From contig JAHQIW010005418.1 in assembly GCA_019055375.1 (NCBI GenBank), positions 17,285 through 81,284 on the forward strand: 64,000 nt of DNA, written 5' to 3'. Position numbers and translations under genes: made by a program. The notes under the pieces were generated by a model, which worked only from the letters and a program-made list of their open reading frames with translations, was not told the origin of the DNA and ran no database searches. Shown one piece after another: positions 11,149 to 24,600 of the stretch (position 1 is its first letter; each line of letters opens with the position of its first letter). The stretch is from Parelaphostrongylus tenuis. Its lineage: Eukaryota > Nematoda > Chromadorea > Rhabditida > Metastrongylidae.

Positions 11149-14100
11149 TCGCTTTTGTTGCCGCTTCTGTGAACAGTACTTTTGTTTCTGAAACAGTTTC
11201 TTTGCATCATTTAATACTGGGCATGTTTCCTACTTGAAAAGGAGTAATTTGTAAACCGACACTCATTCTACTTTGGCATCACTACTCCTTCGTATATTTG
11301 TTATTGATTGAATCAGGAACATGAGGTTGATAGCAATAAATTTATTTAACAATGTTTTAAACGTTTTCACCTTTATTTATGGTCATCAACTTTGAGCCAT
11401 TGGCTAACTCAACAAAGAATATAACAAAGCAATGGTCACAGAAGTGATGAGACTTTTCTCCACTCGAGTGCTAGAATTGTCCGCTATTTAGTCATTTTCG
11501 GACTGACCACTTTAATGTATAGAAGAAGATACCAACTATACCTCCCATTTTGTAACCTTGTATTGCAGTAGGAGTAATAACTGGTTGATAGTCTCAGTGG
11601 TGTAGTCGCATCACACATCCCCGGAAGACGTGAAACCCGTGCTCATCTCCTACCTGAGTACCAGATTTTCGCATATCACTCAATATTTTTCATATAACTA
11701 ACATTTTCGAATGAAAGATGCTTCTTGAGCAAATTTTACATATAGGAATTTTATTTGACATTTTGTACTTTTTCCATATTTTCAAACATAGAGATGTCAG
11801 TGTTTTTGAGAATTTGAGCCTCAAACATTTAGATATGTGGTGATGCCAAATTACCTAGGGTGAAGTGTAAGGACTAATATTACTATGGCATTGAATGGGT
11901 TCAGAAAGCTGTAATAAATTCTTTTATTTCCTTTTCTGTACTTCGCTCATCGTTTCTTAGGAACAAGAAGTTCTGCTGAAAATTCACTCAAAAAGCATAT
12001 GACAACAGATATTGCTGAAATTATTGTGATTTTCATTCAAAAATATCGAATATTTAACATTTTCAAACCGAAATGAATATATTTTGTCGGTTTCGCTTAG
12101 TAAGCAACTGAGAAAATTAGGATGACTATTTCGCTGTCCATCATCGTCTGTGCAGGTTAGAGTTTTAGTCATTGGATTTTACAATGGTTTTAATTAGCTT
12201 GCTGAATGTCGTAGCAGTGAAGTTATACATTTGAAGAAGGTTTTGAAGAAAGTTGTGATCTGGGGACAACGAATATTACTGAAGCTGAATTTAGTCGCCC
12301 GTCTTCGATATTCCCAGTAAGGTTTTACAACACAGCATTTTTGATAAAAAGTCATGGAATGTCATGAGCATTCAGAAGAGATGCAATCAAGAAACTAGCT
12401 GTCTGGGGTAAATGGAAATTTCTTTACTTTTGTAATTCTCATAAGCTCTTAGGAGTTCCCATTAACACTGTTAACCGTTTTCCTTTTCAAATGATGACGC
12501 CTTTTTTGCGTGAAGACATTGTTAATTGTTCGAAATTATAGTATTTTCACTGCTATTTTCGCAGTGTTATTATGTTACTTATATGACTGAGAGACTGTTT
12601 TTGTTCACCACTCAATCTCTCAGTCATATTGTTAATTGTGTTTAACTATGAATCACGTCAGCTTTTGAGGTTATTTTCACCTTCTCACAAAAATCTAAAT
12701 GTGAGTTCATCATCTCTATTTCAAAGTAATAGATACAGGTCTCTAGTGCTGCTCGAAATATGAGAATCGAAGACCATTGTCGAACGTGCAGCCAACGCAC
12801 ACTGTATAGTCAATCCGTTCCGGTTTTGTTTTATAGTACTAATGGTCACTATATCCCTGTGCGGACGGCGCCATTTTCTGCTGGCGGCGGTCCGAGCGGC
12901 AAAGAGTTTTATTACCAACTTTTAGTGATTCAGTGATTGAACTGTATTTGGATGAAGTTTATGATACCATTAAAGCCTGAGTGAAAACATTATTTATTTT
13001 ATCCCAAATGGACATATCATCCTATCAAATCTTAGTATTTCTTAATATGTGCTTTGATCCAAAAATGTGTTATGCATGTCTTGCAGTTTAACAACAATCT
13101 TAACAGCGAATATAATTCGCCGGATCCTCAAGTTACTACTAGCTTGCCACGGAAGCTTTTATGTTAGCGTTTCAGCATCATGGCCGCAGAGGGTTTCATC
13201 AAAAAATGTTTCTTGTTAGTTACTGCAATTGTGTTTAATTCCATGAGTTCCAGTCGAAGTCCATCACTGACAAACCACATGACAAGCTGGACTCTGATGA
13301 GAGTTGATCTGATTTGTCTTGTGATTAGATCGAAAGAAATTAAAGGTGACAAGAAAGTCGAACATCTGATATTTGAAACCGCTTGCTGACCACCGCATAA
13401 AAAACCTTAAAGTTAAGATTTTTTGGGTTTACGGCTGAAAATGATCTGCACTGCAGGTGTTACTCGTGGGATACACATTAATAATATCTAAATGAACTAG
13501 ATTTTAGCGTTCACTTGTTGTTATGATTGATAACAAAATAATTACGTTCTATTTTCACATTTGAAAGCTGGAATTTTCTATCATTACAAACATTGGAGGC
13601 CATCGGTGACTGTTTTTTCTCCACAACCAGTTGAAGACAGCTTACCAAATGTGTGATCAGAATTCGTGCTATAGGTGAAGCCACTCCCCGATTCTAGTGT
13701 TTTGACTCGGGCTGTCATCACTTGATCAGTTGTCACACTACATTAAAACCTCAGAACTATTCAATCACATTTAGCAAGCACTCGCTCACATGGTGTTCTG
13801 CCGCCTCAGATACCATTCGAATTGTGCACTCCAATGCAAACGACCATCTGTGTGTAGATCAACGGCTTCGATTAACGCGATTTTAGTAAAGACGATGTTG
13901 CGAAACGCTGGCTGAATAGAATTATCTATCAGCTACGCGCTAGTCTAATGCCCATATGTAGTGAGGACATGATGATCATCCACTCATTTACAACGAGTTC
14001 AATAAAGTCCACTGCATGGCACACTCAACGCGAATTGATCAGTCTCAAATGCTTCATCCTCTACTTCTCTCATCCTTTAATCTCCGATTGTAAAACTATT

Positions 14101-14200
14101 CTGTGTCCTGAATTACGAGATGTGTTGGTTCCCTGGGCTAATTCGTGCTAAAACATGCACAAGGAACATAAGGTGGTGCATGCTCTGTGAACAAAACCAT

Positions 14201-14273
14201 TGCCCCGAACCAGGATCGAACTGGTGACCTTTAGATCTTCAGTCTAACGCTCTCCCAACTGAGCTATCGAGGC
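14201..14273 (-). tRNA. tRNA-Phe (GAA)
   Basis: Exact inverse of 3,042-3,114, with anticodon GAA in loop CTGAAGA and intact A and B boxes. Confidence 0.95.
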
Positions 14274-16151
14274 TGGTACCGCGTTTTATTAGAAATATTG
14301 AACAGGAGGAGAACAAGGATCTCAGTGGAGTGATGGCAACATAAAGCCATTTAGGGTAAAAAATGGGTTCAACTTCCTTCTGATATCGAATGTTTGCATA
14401 TCACTCAGCATCCTCGCATACGTGATTATATAATTCTAATAGTGCTAATAAAGCAGTTGAATAAGAAATTTATTTCGATTAAAAGCATCCAATAGTTGTG
14501 AGGGTAACTGAATCTAAAGGTAACGCTCTCTAAGATTGGGTATATTAAAGCAGTTAGAGAAATGAGAAAAATATAGAGTAAGAAAAAACTATATGAATAC
14601 AGGGTTATCCAAAAACAGTTCGTTGATTCAGTTACGCTATTCAAAATTGCTTCTATGGATCGGCATTTACGGCGCCTTTAGAGTTGCGGTGACAGTACGT
14701 TTGACGGTTTTCTCCCAATCATACGGGTCCTTAATATCGCCTCCTACTGATTTCGCTCCCTATAAAACTACAGTCACTCATAAAATGTAAAAACACTATG
14801 TTTCCAGTTTTGTTAGTATTTCATAAAAAGTGCGGTGGAGCGGATCATTGGCAGAGATGCCATTTTCAAAAGCACACCACTATGTTCAATCATGCTCTGG
14901 ATTCATTAAAACTTCTCTTTCGTTGGTTACTCACATTATGGGTGGGAAGAAGAAATAGAATTCAGGAATGACTAGATCTGCACAGTAGGTCGGAAAGCGG
15001 GTCGGTAAAAAATTCGAAGAAAGATCCTTTAAAATTCGACTCATCTTGACCTTGTATGCTGCCGTTCTACGTGTTTGATTGACTTCACTAAACTCTACTT
15101 TTACGGTATGATAATTCTAGAATTTTATGAAAAATCTCTTTGCTTAATTTGAGCACTCATTCAATTTCATATACCTTACTTATTCTGAAATTGGACCGGC
15201 CCGTCTTCACTGATATTAGTAAAATCCCCACCACAGTTTCTATTCGCATCTCTTTACGCATTTATTCTCTATAGTGGTGTCTATTACAAACATGACGAAG
15301 TGCTCAATACCTATTTCATTATTTCAAACTCATTGATATCTCCGGATGCGGATGGTTGACGTTAGCCAGAAGCACTTCCGGCCATACTTTAGTGTTCCAA
15401 GAAGGCGCTTACATTCTCTTGAAGACCACTCCACTGTTCTTCTCTTCCATCTGTTTCGTGTATCACACTTTTTTAATTGCGCCATGTCAGCTGTATTAGA
15501 TGTAAGCCATGGAACTTCAAATGACTAGGTTTGACGGCGTATCAGTGTATTTATTCCCACAAAAGAATCTGGTTTTAATGCGCCAGCCCCTAGAAGATAG
15601 ATAATTTGGCATGCCTAAGGTACAGTGCCAAACCATAATCATGTGTGTACTACCGATCACCTCTAGTCACTGCGCTATACTTTTCCCTGTTGAGGGAATA
15701 ACTAGGGATGAATCATAGTCGATGACCCCATACTAGATTGATAGTGAAAACTATAATTGAACTGATATTTTTTGAACCTGTTCTGATAATTTGTAGATAA
15801 AGTCGTAGTCGACGTGGTCGTGATACTTCAAGCTGTCAATGTAATCGAGCATTTTGCTAAGTTCTTCTTTACATGGTACACCACCGAGAGCAGCATCCTA
15901 AAGTATTGCGTTTGTCATACAATTTTCAGGAATGATTACGACAACGAACTTGACTATGATGATGAAGATAGTGACTGCAATAGTACTGATAATGATAACA
16001 ACGAGAAATAAAGAAAAAAAAATCGTTTTCGGCCTATAAAAGCACTACTGTTATCAGTCAATGCAGTTGATTATTTTGAGACCTCGCTTTGGAACAGTAT
16101 AATCTAACAACGCGTTTTAAGTCTTTTATGAGGATTTTGATGGGCACTTCT

Positions 16152-16200
16152 ACCGTGAAAGACACGTGTTTCGGCCTTCCAGCCTCGTCAGTGTCACGGT
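16152..16200 (-). ncRNA. Hammerhead ribozyme (family W), well formed
   Basis: Mirror copy of 1,115-1,163. On the minus strand the core CUGACGA is at 16,191-16,185, with stem II GGCU-GGAA-GGCC, then GAAA, stem III CACGUG and a GUC cleavage site. The sequence is identical to the left-arm copy by eye. Confidence 0.82.
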
Positions 16201-16439
16201 GTCTTTTCGTTCAGTCAATTCCTCGGGGATCTGTCTGTATAGAGAAAGCGACCTGATCAACTGCTTGCACTCTACGTAAATAACCACCGTGAGGTTTATT
16301 CATAGTATTTAACTGTCAAATACATGTGTATGACTTTTACGTTGGCATACGTAACAAACAATACAGTCGACTATTTTGAGACCTCGCTCGAGAACAATAT
16401 AATCTGAAAAGAGATCCTCGAGGAACTGACTGAACGAAA

Positions 16440-16493
16440 AGGCACCGTTCAACTGACGAGGCCAGAAGGCCGAAATGCGTATTCTGCACTGGA
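16440..16493 (+). ncRNA. Hammerhead ribozyme motif, probably decayed
   Basis: Mirror of 822-875. CUGACGA (16,453-16,459), a perfect GGCC-AGAA-GGCC stem II and GAAA are kept, but stem III is weak and stem I is mismatched. Confidence 0.55.
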
Positions 16494-17889
16494 TAAGTGC
16501 CTATACAGACCACATGAAAACTCATATGCATCGTCACATTACGTTGATATTGACCGAGATCTCAGAATAGTCGACTTCCTCGATTGACATTAAATCACTC
16601 ATGTCCAGGTAACAGACATACCCATGCATACGATAATCAAACACTTTGAAAGAACATCACGATGATTGTTTCACAGTACGTTTGATGTAAAAAGTTTGTT
16701 GTCGCTTCCTCTATACAGGGGTAGATCCCCGGGGAACTGATTGAACGAAAAGGCATTATACAAAAATTCTGATCCTTCTATGATACTAACGCAGGTCCCA
16801 TGTCAATTAATAAATGCCTTAGACATAACAGGTAAAGTGATCCTGTGATGGAACTATTGCAACGACTTTCTGACCAAACGCATTTCTGGCATTCGTTCTT
16901 TCCAATTCTCTGAAAGTGATAATATCGGCACTTACCCTATTTTCAGCGCGCATTTGCTCCATTACTTTTGATACGTCATTCTTCTCATTTTTGGATTTCC
17001 ATAGTAATCATAGTAATCCTGTAAATTCAAATTTCCATATAGAATTTCGGGAGGCATAATGACTAACGTTAACACTTCTTTGTCCGCTTATTTGCTCTAT
17101 TTCTTCTTAAATTTTCATTTTCTTCGTTTTTTTGTCATCGTCATTTCATCGTTTCACCATAGACGGTACACATTGTTCATTTTCAAAACGTATTACTCAA
17201 TCATCTTCTGGGGAAATTACACAAAACACAGAATCACTGGACTTCGGAGACTAAAAATGTCGCTACTGATCAGTGCGGAAGTGCAATCCTGCTATGAAAA
17301 CCTTCGATTCATGTTAGTCTATGACTGGGTCCTTTCGAGCCATTGGGGGAGGCTCTGTGGCCGCCCATATTTGACTATAGGGTGGCAAAATTGCTAAAGC
17401 ACCTGAATATCAGTTAAATACCTGCTATACCTGTATCTCTTTTATTCATTAGAAATAATAGCAAAGTCTAGATTAAATTGAATTACACTCAGTGATACAT
17501 TAGAACTTTTCGAATATGGACTTTCTTTTTACTGAATTTATCAATGTAGAAACCTTTTAGTAATATTCTATTACTTCGATGATAATGATCCTTCGAAATC
17601 TCGAATTATCTAGTAATTTTCGTTAGTTGCATTGCGAAGCATTCGGATAGAAGTTTGCAGAGAGGAGCGAAACCATCAATTACAGAGTGAGACGCTTCGC
17701 CGCCGTCGTGCCAAGTTTTGCAGCACTTCGTTCCCGAAGAGTCAGGACATCAAATCACTGATGAAAAGCAGTGAAACAGAAAATTCGTTCAGATAGTTTA
17801 TGCATTGTGGATACTTTGCCATACATGTCCATGATTTTCCCAAGTACTTCCTAGCTACTATTCAACTGTTTCTGGTGATTTCTTAGTTA

Positions 17890-20800
17890 TTAGTTTGACT
17901 TATATTTCTTTGCTACAATCTCTTTCGTGAAGTATGATAAAGAATAATGAATTTCAAGAATTCTGCCAAAGAATAAACCTCCTGGTATAGTTATACCCAG
18001 TATCAAGTAAAACCACGGTTCGCAGTGATCTTTCGGACCCATCTCAACATTTCTGTGACAGGCCATGGAAGCGAATCGAATTGTTCCCTTAATAGAAAGG
18101 ATGTCCAGTAGTTTCCATTATCATATGTAAAATGTTAAATTGAAGAGTCAAAATCCACTTGGTTTGGTGAAAATAGGTTGAGACTAAGGTTGAGATTAAG
18201 GCTGAGATAAGGCAGCTTATGAAGCTAAAGCGTAAAGTTCTTTGAAACCGTAAATGTATATTATTAGCTTTACTCCTCTTTATCAAACGATAATTCCTCG
18301 CCTTTTTTCATTGCTCAAAGCAAGAATTATTTCAATGGGATTTTGATCACTTTTAACTAAACACTTCGTCGTTACTTGCCATTCTCAGATTCAGATTACG
18401 TAAGTTCCCTACTACTACTCTTCATGTGATTTTAGAAACTTCACAAACATGCTGTTGATTTGGAGAGTAACACGAGAGATGATGCAGAATGTTCTATTAA
18501 TTGTCTTTACCTTTATGAAACAACAGTTCGTTGTCTCTCTCATATCAAAGGCAAACATTGAGCATAGGGGTCGTAACGTGATTGGCCAGAATCTATAATG
18601 GGGAGATTGAAGGTCAACTCAAACAGTACATTGAATCGAACGCTTGAATTTTGCTTGAGGTCCTGCAGCGATTTTACGGTTGTATTTGGTGTCAAATAAA
18701 CCCTTGATTCCTATATTCACAGTGCCAACTCATCTTCAATGGATCAAATTTAGATGTCTTGGAAAATATTCCTGATAGTTTCGTGTATCCAGTGAATAAT
18801 GAAATTCATGTAATGCCTTCGGATCGGCTACTTTCTCGTGTTTTTTTTTTCTGAGGACAAACCACAAGCGTTACTTTACAGAAGGATACCACTTGAATGA
18901 AAACTGATTCTCAAAAAAGCAAAGAGATGATCTTACCAACTTTTTGACAAGCAAACAAAATACTTTAAGTATTGTTACTACCTGCATCACTGTAGTGCAA
19001 TATAAACTCTTACCACTCTTTTCTTGCCGCATAAACCACATGCGTTGTTGGCCGGCTTCAAATCACGATGTATAAAACCGTGCTTGTGTAAATCTTCACA
19101 TGCCTCTAGACATTGTATACCTGCACCCATACTAGTAAGCACTGTGAACACCTGGAGGCAGAAAAATCTATGCGAAATTTTTGATGACAACGAAAAGTGT
19201 AAGCTCATGCACTTTGTTTGGACGTGATGCTTTCAGATCGGCAAGACTTTTGCCGACCAACTCCATGACAAGAAAGAAGAACGTATCTTTTTTGCCTCGA
19301 TCAATAATTGATGTGAAATGTGACTATTTTCGTCGACCCGCTACGAGTTTAAGAATTGCAATCTGGAATATTACACAACACTAATAGCTTTATAGTTGAG
19401 CACTACATTAATACGTCTTCACTACGAGTTATTTGTTGAATCAGATTAATTCAAGGAAACTCTGAAAAAGTTCTAGTTAGAAAATTCCTAAGAGGTCATC
19501 GCCAGTCGCCGATATGTGAGAAGCTTCATCCATAATAGCTACAATTTGTTAACATAATTTCCTATAAACTCAAAGAGTGGAGAGAATTTAATTTTTCAAT
19601 CTTATCAGTCACTAGTAGAATACCAGTTAACTTATTTATAGGACCCGTTATGCTATACAGAACGCCCCAGCCAGACTGTCCTTAAGAATTCAAGGAGACG
19701 CGCTTAATCTATATTCTATCACGTTTCAAAAGGAACGTTAAAGACGATTTGAATGCTAGAAGAACTGATATTAGCGCAGTGAAAAACGCATTGTAATACG
19801 GATGAGTTAAGTCGCTAAAGAGGGGACCACAATTATCTTGAAGATTACAGTAGTTCTTGCACTGATTCGCTTCCTTACATTCATGCTCCATAAAACTCCT
19901 TGAAAAGTTCACGTGGTGCTCTGAGTGCCGCAACCGAACTTCGCTTTCACTATAAAAATATCCGTAAATACAAATCAATATCGTATCCAAAGTACGGGCT
20001 ATTAGCGTGAAAACGTTTCTGCGACTTCGTGTAGAATTTTCCAAGCTCCCTATTGGTACCAAATTCCTCTATACTCACCGCATCATGGCCGCTCAACGAA
20101 GCAGTTTGCTGCTTTACAAGCACGATTTTGAACGTGATGCTTAGACCGCTTTTGGGAACATTAATTGTGCAAAGGCTCAAGGATTTGTGTTAAGGCAAAC
20201 AACGTTTCGATTTTTGTTGAATTTCGCGCTGGATACGCCAACTTAAGAGACTAGTCGCGCTCCGGATGTCCCACGCCAAATTGACCGGAAAGTCGTCACT
20301 GAGGCTGCTGAAGAGTAATCGACTTGGATTATCGAGATGTTAGCCAAAGATTTTGACTACGATCATGTCACAATCACCAGAATAATAAAAGAAGCAGGCT
20401 TGGGCACGCTTTCGATTGATAAATTTCGTGTTTATTGCTTTAGAACCATAGTTTATGAGAACACCTAGAAGTCTTGACGGCACAAAACTGTAAAAGGGGC
20501 GTATCTTTTCTTACAACAAAACTTTCCTATGAATCAAAAGCACGGTAAGGTATATAGAAGATCCTTGAAAGTGCACAAGATAAGGATAGCAGGGAATCTC
20601 CGCCAAAACGCAGGAAAAACTAAATCCTTCAAGAAAAAGGATGGAGCTACACAAAATTTTGAAGAGTGATCCCTATGGCATCTATAGGCTTCGCGGCAAG
20701 CGAAGCAAAAGAGCGGAGGTCGTTCAGTGCGCAGAAAATACGGAAATAGGTGTCGTCGCAAAAGTGTTGAAGATCTTGACTCATGGGTTATCGCAGTTTT

Positions 20801-21154
20801 CCGGTATATGTTGAGAACTAATTCTGCTCGCTAGCTATCTCCAACAAGTTAGATGTTTTTCGATAAATCAACTTCGTTTTATCTCTCATGAAAGTTAACA
20901 TGAAAACTTCCTTTGTGCAAAAAACTGCTTAATGCTAAAGCGACTCACTTCCATTTTCAATTTAGAATGCCGGCGTTGTTCTGTTTTTTTTCTCAACTTT
21001 CATTGCGTACTCTTTTCTCGCATCTTTTTGATCATGAACTCTGAACATATTAGGCTAAATCACTTTTTTAAAATTTGTATACGGCGCCGAATCCTCCTTC
21101 ACCGAGTAGATCGACGACGACATAGTTCGTTTTGCTGGACTCCATTACTGTCCC
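17890..21154 (-). pseudogene. TTBK-like (CK1 superfamily) protein kinase pseudogene, copy 1
   Basis: Exon-like blocks in order on the minus strand encode a tau-tubulin-kinase-like domain. 21,154-21,076 has the glycine loop GEGGFGAVYK. 21,040-20,949 has KEYAMKVEKK with the ATP-binding lysine. 19,362-19,213 has FFFLVMELVGKSLADLK. 19,151-19,014 has the catalytic loop HRDLKPAN. 18,087-17,890 has GTIRFASMACHRNVEMGP and ends at a stop. Acceptor AGs and most donors are visible. Damage includes a lost donor after exon 1 (GTAAT changed), a two-base frameshift after VEKK, and an in-frame TAG in the third block (after GRRK). A deletion near 18,640 removes the exon with the DFG motif. The fourth block keeps a GT donor. 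The family has many members in nematodes, so this looks like a dead duplicate. Any N-terminal exon upstream was not identified. Confidence 0.85.
19700..20800. other. Intron-like interior with conserved anonymous open frames
   Basis: This block lies between kinase exons 2 and 3 and is shared, inverted, with about 42,290-43,430. It contains minus-strand frames at 19,709-20,062 (with a hydrophobic stretch) and 19,950-20,180 that recur in altered form in the other copy. A plus-strand stretch near 20,290-20,420 reads as helix-turn-helix-like coding in pieces (VTITRIIKEAGLG), which may be a transposase remnant. I do not recognise a family with confidence. Confidence 0.35.
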
Positions 21155-22369
21155 CTAAACGGATTGAATCCAGTGGGTTAAGCATCGACTCCTATGAGTT
21201 GTAATGATAAGAAACCAATCGGTTTGATGCCAAGGTCGTCTTCCTCCTCCTCGCACATATGTGGTTCAACAACAATGCTCGTTCACACTTTGAACATGTT
21301 TTTGGAGTGGGGAGAGCCATAACAAGTGAATGATAGTGATAGTGGAGTAATTTCAACATTTATCTCTCTCATTGCTTAAAAACATTTCTCTTACCACATT
21401 TTTCCTTCACTCCTTCTTCTCAGTGCGGTCGACCATGTCATAGAGATTGGAATTGTGTCTGAGCATTGCGGAATGAGGAGAGTTCCTCAATTCACAAGAC
21501 TGCTCTCCATTTATGGCTAAACAGAACGTATTTTGCAATTTGTACTTTGATAATTGTTTAGGTGCTATCAAAGAAATCCTTGACGAAATCGATGGTTTGC
21601 GTCCCAATTGGACAAGCTTTCCGTTGATTATTCGACTTACTTGCCACTGTCTTCCCCATCAACAATCACCGCACTTTCATGAGGCCATCTTTATACAGAG
21701 GAGATTAAGAATATTCTTACAATCTAATTACTACATTATATGCATCAGCACAAAGGAATGCGTTCTTGCCGATTGTGCGTATCTTCGGGGATGTGCCTGC
21801 CGAGTGACAATTGGCTTTAATGATACCATTTCAGTTTATGATAATATTTAAATGTATTTGAATGTATTTACGTTCATTATTATATTAAGGCAACATCGGC
21901 CTCACATTGTTTCGTCATTTGAACTGAAAGTGATGTTAAGTAAATAGCATACAAACGCCTTTGAGTGTAATGTTTTTTTTTCATCCAGTCTAATTCATAA
22001 GCAGTATGTGAAGTACACGAGCGATACAGCAAGATGTTCCGAAGGCAGTTAGCCGTTTAGCAGATGTTGTTGTCTCATGTTTTAAGAAAATATCAAGACT
22101 CAGAATTTTCAAAAGCTGCATGATCTTCAGGCGGCGAAGACTGCATCGTATTGATTTTTTTCCGTATAGTTATGTAAAATTCTCCCGCAAGAAGAACGTA
22201 ATGTTGGGTTATCGCGTATTTTTTTCCTCACTATTGTATTGTTCGATTCTCTTCTATTTCAAAACTCCAAAAGGCTGCGCTATGTTGAGGCCTCACTAGT
22301 AATTTGGAGACAGTTGCCTGTGACCGTAGCAGCATCTCTCGCCATCTAACTAAAATCGCTATCGCAAAT

Positions 22370-22650
22370 TGACGTCTTGATGGACGTCTCATGCACTAAC
22401 CAGCCACACCATTTTTCTCCTCTTTTTCGATGGCAGAATTGGCTCGCCACAGTAAGGACTAGCTTGATCTTGCTCCATCAGATTTGCATCTCATCTGCGC
22501 CTTGAAGCAATATGTGCGGAATAAAAAACAGAGGATCCCATCGACTTCTTAGATCCTTAACCTCATTCTTTCGGAGAGAGAATCATCCAGTCTTTATCGA
22601 CCAGGTGGTTATATTTCACTGATCATGACGGTGATCACATTATTGGATGA
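22370..22650 (+). pseudogene. Mariner/Tc1-type transposase C-terminal remnant
   Basis: The plus strand encodes LDLAPSDLHL followed by CALKQYVRNK near 22,460-22,530. This is the well-known DLAPSD signature around the last catalytic acidic residue of mariner-family transposases. Upstream RWQNWLAT-like sequence and frame changes fit a broken copy. The remnant is also present, more damaged, on the minus strand near 41,390-41,600, so it predates the K1/K2 duplication. Confidence 0.7.
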
Positions 22651-23319
22651 TTTTTTTTTTTTGAATAAATAACAATTGAATCAACAAAAGCACCGAAATG
22701 CGAAAAAAATCATCAGATAACTCAATACACTCATAGTTAAAGAGATCGGATAGAAGGAAGATTGAGAAGAAATTTGCATACAGAGAGAAGGAGCACTGAT
22801 TTTGACGAAGAAAACACAAGATCTTCAAAGTGCCAGGCCCTTACGAAATGTCTCAAGAAGATTTGAATAGTTAAGAAGTCTGGGTAAGAAAAATAAGTTG
22901 AATGATGATAATCTTCTAAGGTCGTTCAAGTTTATTGTATTAGTCAATGCCACCTGTGTGCTCTCAACTCAAGAGAAAATATTGTCCACATGAGTATTGC
23001 AGAAAATCTCAAAAGAAAGTTGAGTATTCGTCCAGATGAAGTGATGATCGATCTAGGGTACTAGGCAAGGGAAAGGAAGTCAAAACTTTTCGTTTTAAAT
23101 GGTACCCGAAAGAAAAGATGAGTATTATTATGTTTTCAAAGAAGAAAAATCTTGGAGGTTATGAACTAGAAGAAAGGTGTGAAGTCACGAGACTGTGGAT
23201 GATGACCAACCATGAAAAATGTCAATGTCGCTAGAGACTGAGATTGTATATAAGCAAATACGCATAAAAATTCCAGGAATATCAGGTAATACACGAAACT
23301 TCGCTATGGAACGACATTT

Positions 23320-23509
23320 TTTAATTAACATGTTGACGACCATTGACCCCACGGCCCCAGACATGCTCGGCCGTGAGCTGGCATTGACGAACACGACGGG
23401 TTTGCGACGGAGCGAGGCTGACGCGTGGGCCAACAGTCGTCAACGTGTTAAGACTGCACTTTTGCTTGTTCTAATTGACCATCATCAGCAAGTCGCACAG
23501 GTATTATGA
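23320..23509 (+). pseudogene. Unrecognised exon-like coding segment
   Basis: An open frame reads LTTIDPTAPDMLGRELAL, then RRSEADAWANSRQRVKT, and ends at a good splice donor (CACAG followed by GTATTA, about 23,500). The surrounding frame runs from 23,219, but similarity with the other copy starts near 23,328. The inverse copy (about 40,740-40,870) is shorter and frameshifted. No family was recognised. Upstream plus-strand sequence (22,790-22,890, 23,050-23,200) also looks coding in pieces, suggesting a gene divergent from the kinase. Confidence 0.45.
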
Positions 23510-24600
23510 TCGCCCTTTCCTGTAAATCTTGATGAGATAAATTGTGATACTGTCGACCACACAATGACGATACACGTTCTTTTGCTTTTTGTTCTAGATA
23601 AATCGCTTCGTATAGATCTAATTAGCGATCTTCGTAGGCATGAAGATGACAAAGCGTAATGTCACTTTCAATCTGATAGTCGAGGCGGACATACTATCTT
23701 TTGAAGGCAGTTGAGCGACGTGCCTATCACTTAATCAGTCGTTAGAGATTGTACCATTGACAAATTAAAAGCACTCATTATTGTCCTTGCTAGTCGGATT
23801 ATCCATGATATTAATAGCTCCCACATTCCAAATAACTTGCTATTCCGATAAAGCATCATGTTGAGCATAACTGGCATGGTTATTACTCATGATCGACGTG
23901 GAGGCGGGAACGTGCAGATGTGGTGTACAGGCAGTCCCTATTTTCCCAGTCGGTATGAAGTAAGCAATGATCGTTTACAGATGCTTATGTTGAAATTTAT
24001 CACACAGGGCAACGGACAACAGGTAATCAATGATGGTGATAAGTGCATGTTCTTCATAATGAATAATAAATAGTCATAATCTATTTCGGCAAACACTAAC
24101 GGCCACGGTATTCACTTCTTCACTTTATTTGATTTGTCTTACAGTTATCCCTCTGTGCGGGTTCTAGTACTCATTTGATTTGTCTCCCGCTTGACGATCT
24201 CATCTTCTTCATGAACGTCGTAGATACTGCATGAGCACGTCTCCTTGCCATCTCGAGAATAGTCAAGCTGGGTATTCCTTATTGATTGCCGGGTAAGGTT
24301 GGGGGGCTATGGGACAAAATTCGTGTCAAACAGCGCCAAGCATCTCCAACTACTTGACCACAGTCCCTCAGATCTGATAATGGGCGAGTTTAATTTGCGG
24401 ATCGCTTGTCACGGCACTGGTGTACTTTCGAATTCACATTACTGATGGCTGTTCGTTTTACTGAATTGCAAAGAAAGCGACATGACCACATCGATAACTG
24501 GTTTTTATTTGCCGATGGGGTCACTTTGTAGAAACAGTTTTCACTCGGAAAAACCTATTGTTGCTTGATTTTATGGTCTTTTCAGAGCACTGACGCAGAT

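Larger units (their letters stand above)
10541..17640 (-). repeat. Right arm of palindrome A plus unit flank (- orientation)
   Basis: 10,541-17,313 is the near-perfect inverse of 1-6,774. From 17,314 to about 17,640 the sequence continues as in the other unit copies (compare about 37,040-37,350, and the inverse of 45,500-45,800), then passes into the 3' flank of the kinase pseudogene. No protein gene is recognised. The open frame at 17,059-17,397 is repeat sequence. Confidence 0.94.
17640..24600. repeat. Segmental duplication K1 (inverted partner of 39,500-45,655)
   Basis: Blocks correspond inversely. The kinase 3' end 17,890 pairs with 45,232, the HRDLKPAN exon 19,014-19,151 with 43,905-44,042, and the glycine-loop exon 21,154 with 41,868. 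The mariner remnant 22,440 pairs with about 41,500, the unknown exon 23,330 with about 40,860, and 24,300 with about 39,690. Sums of paired positions drift from about 63,020 to 63,990, so there are many indels. Divergence is clearly greater than in palindrome A, with frequent substitutions. Beyond about 24,600 correspondence fades. Confidence 0.85.

Noticed and set aside
17756..17790. CTGATGA followed by GTGAAAC, hammerhead-like
   Set aside because: There is no pairing for stem II between the two boxes and no stem III or stem I complement. The inverse copy near 45,341 is equally unpaired.
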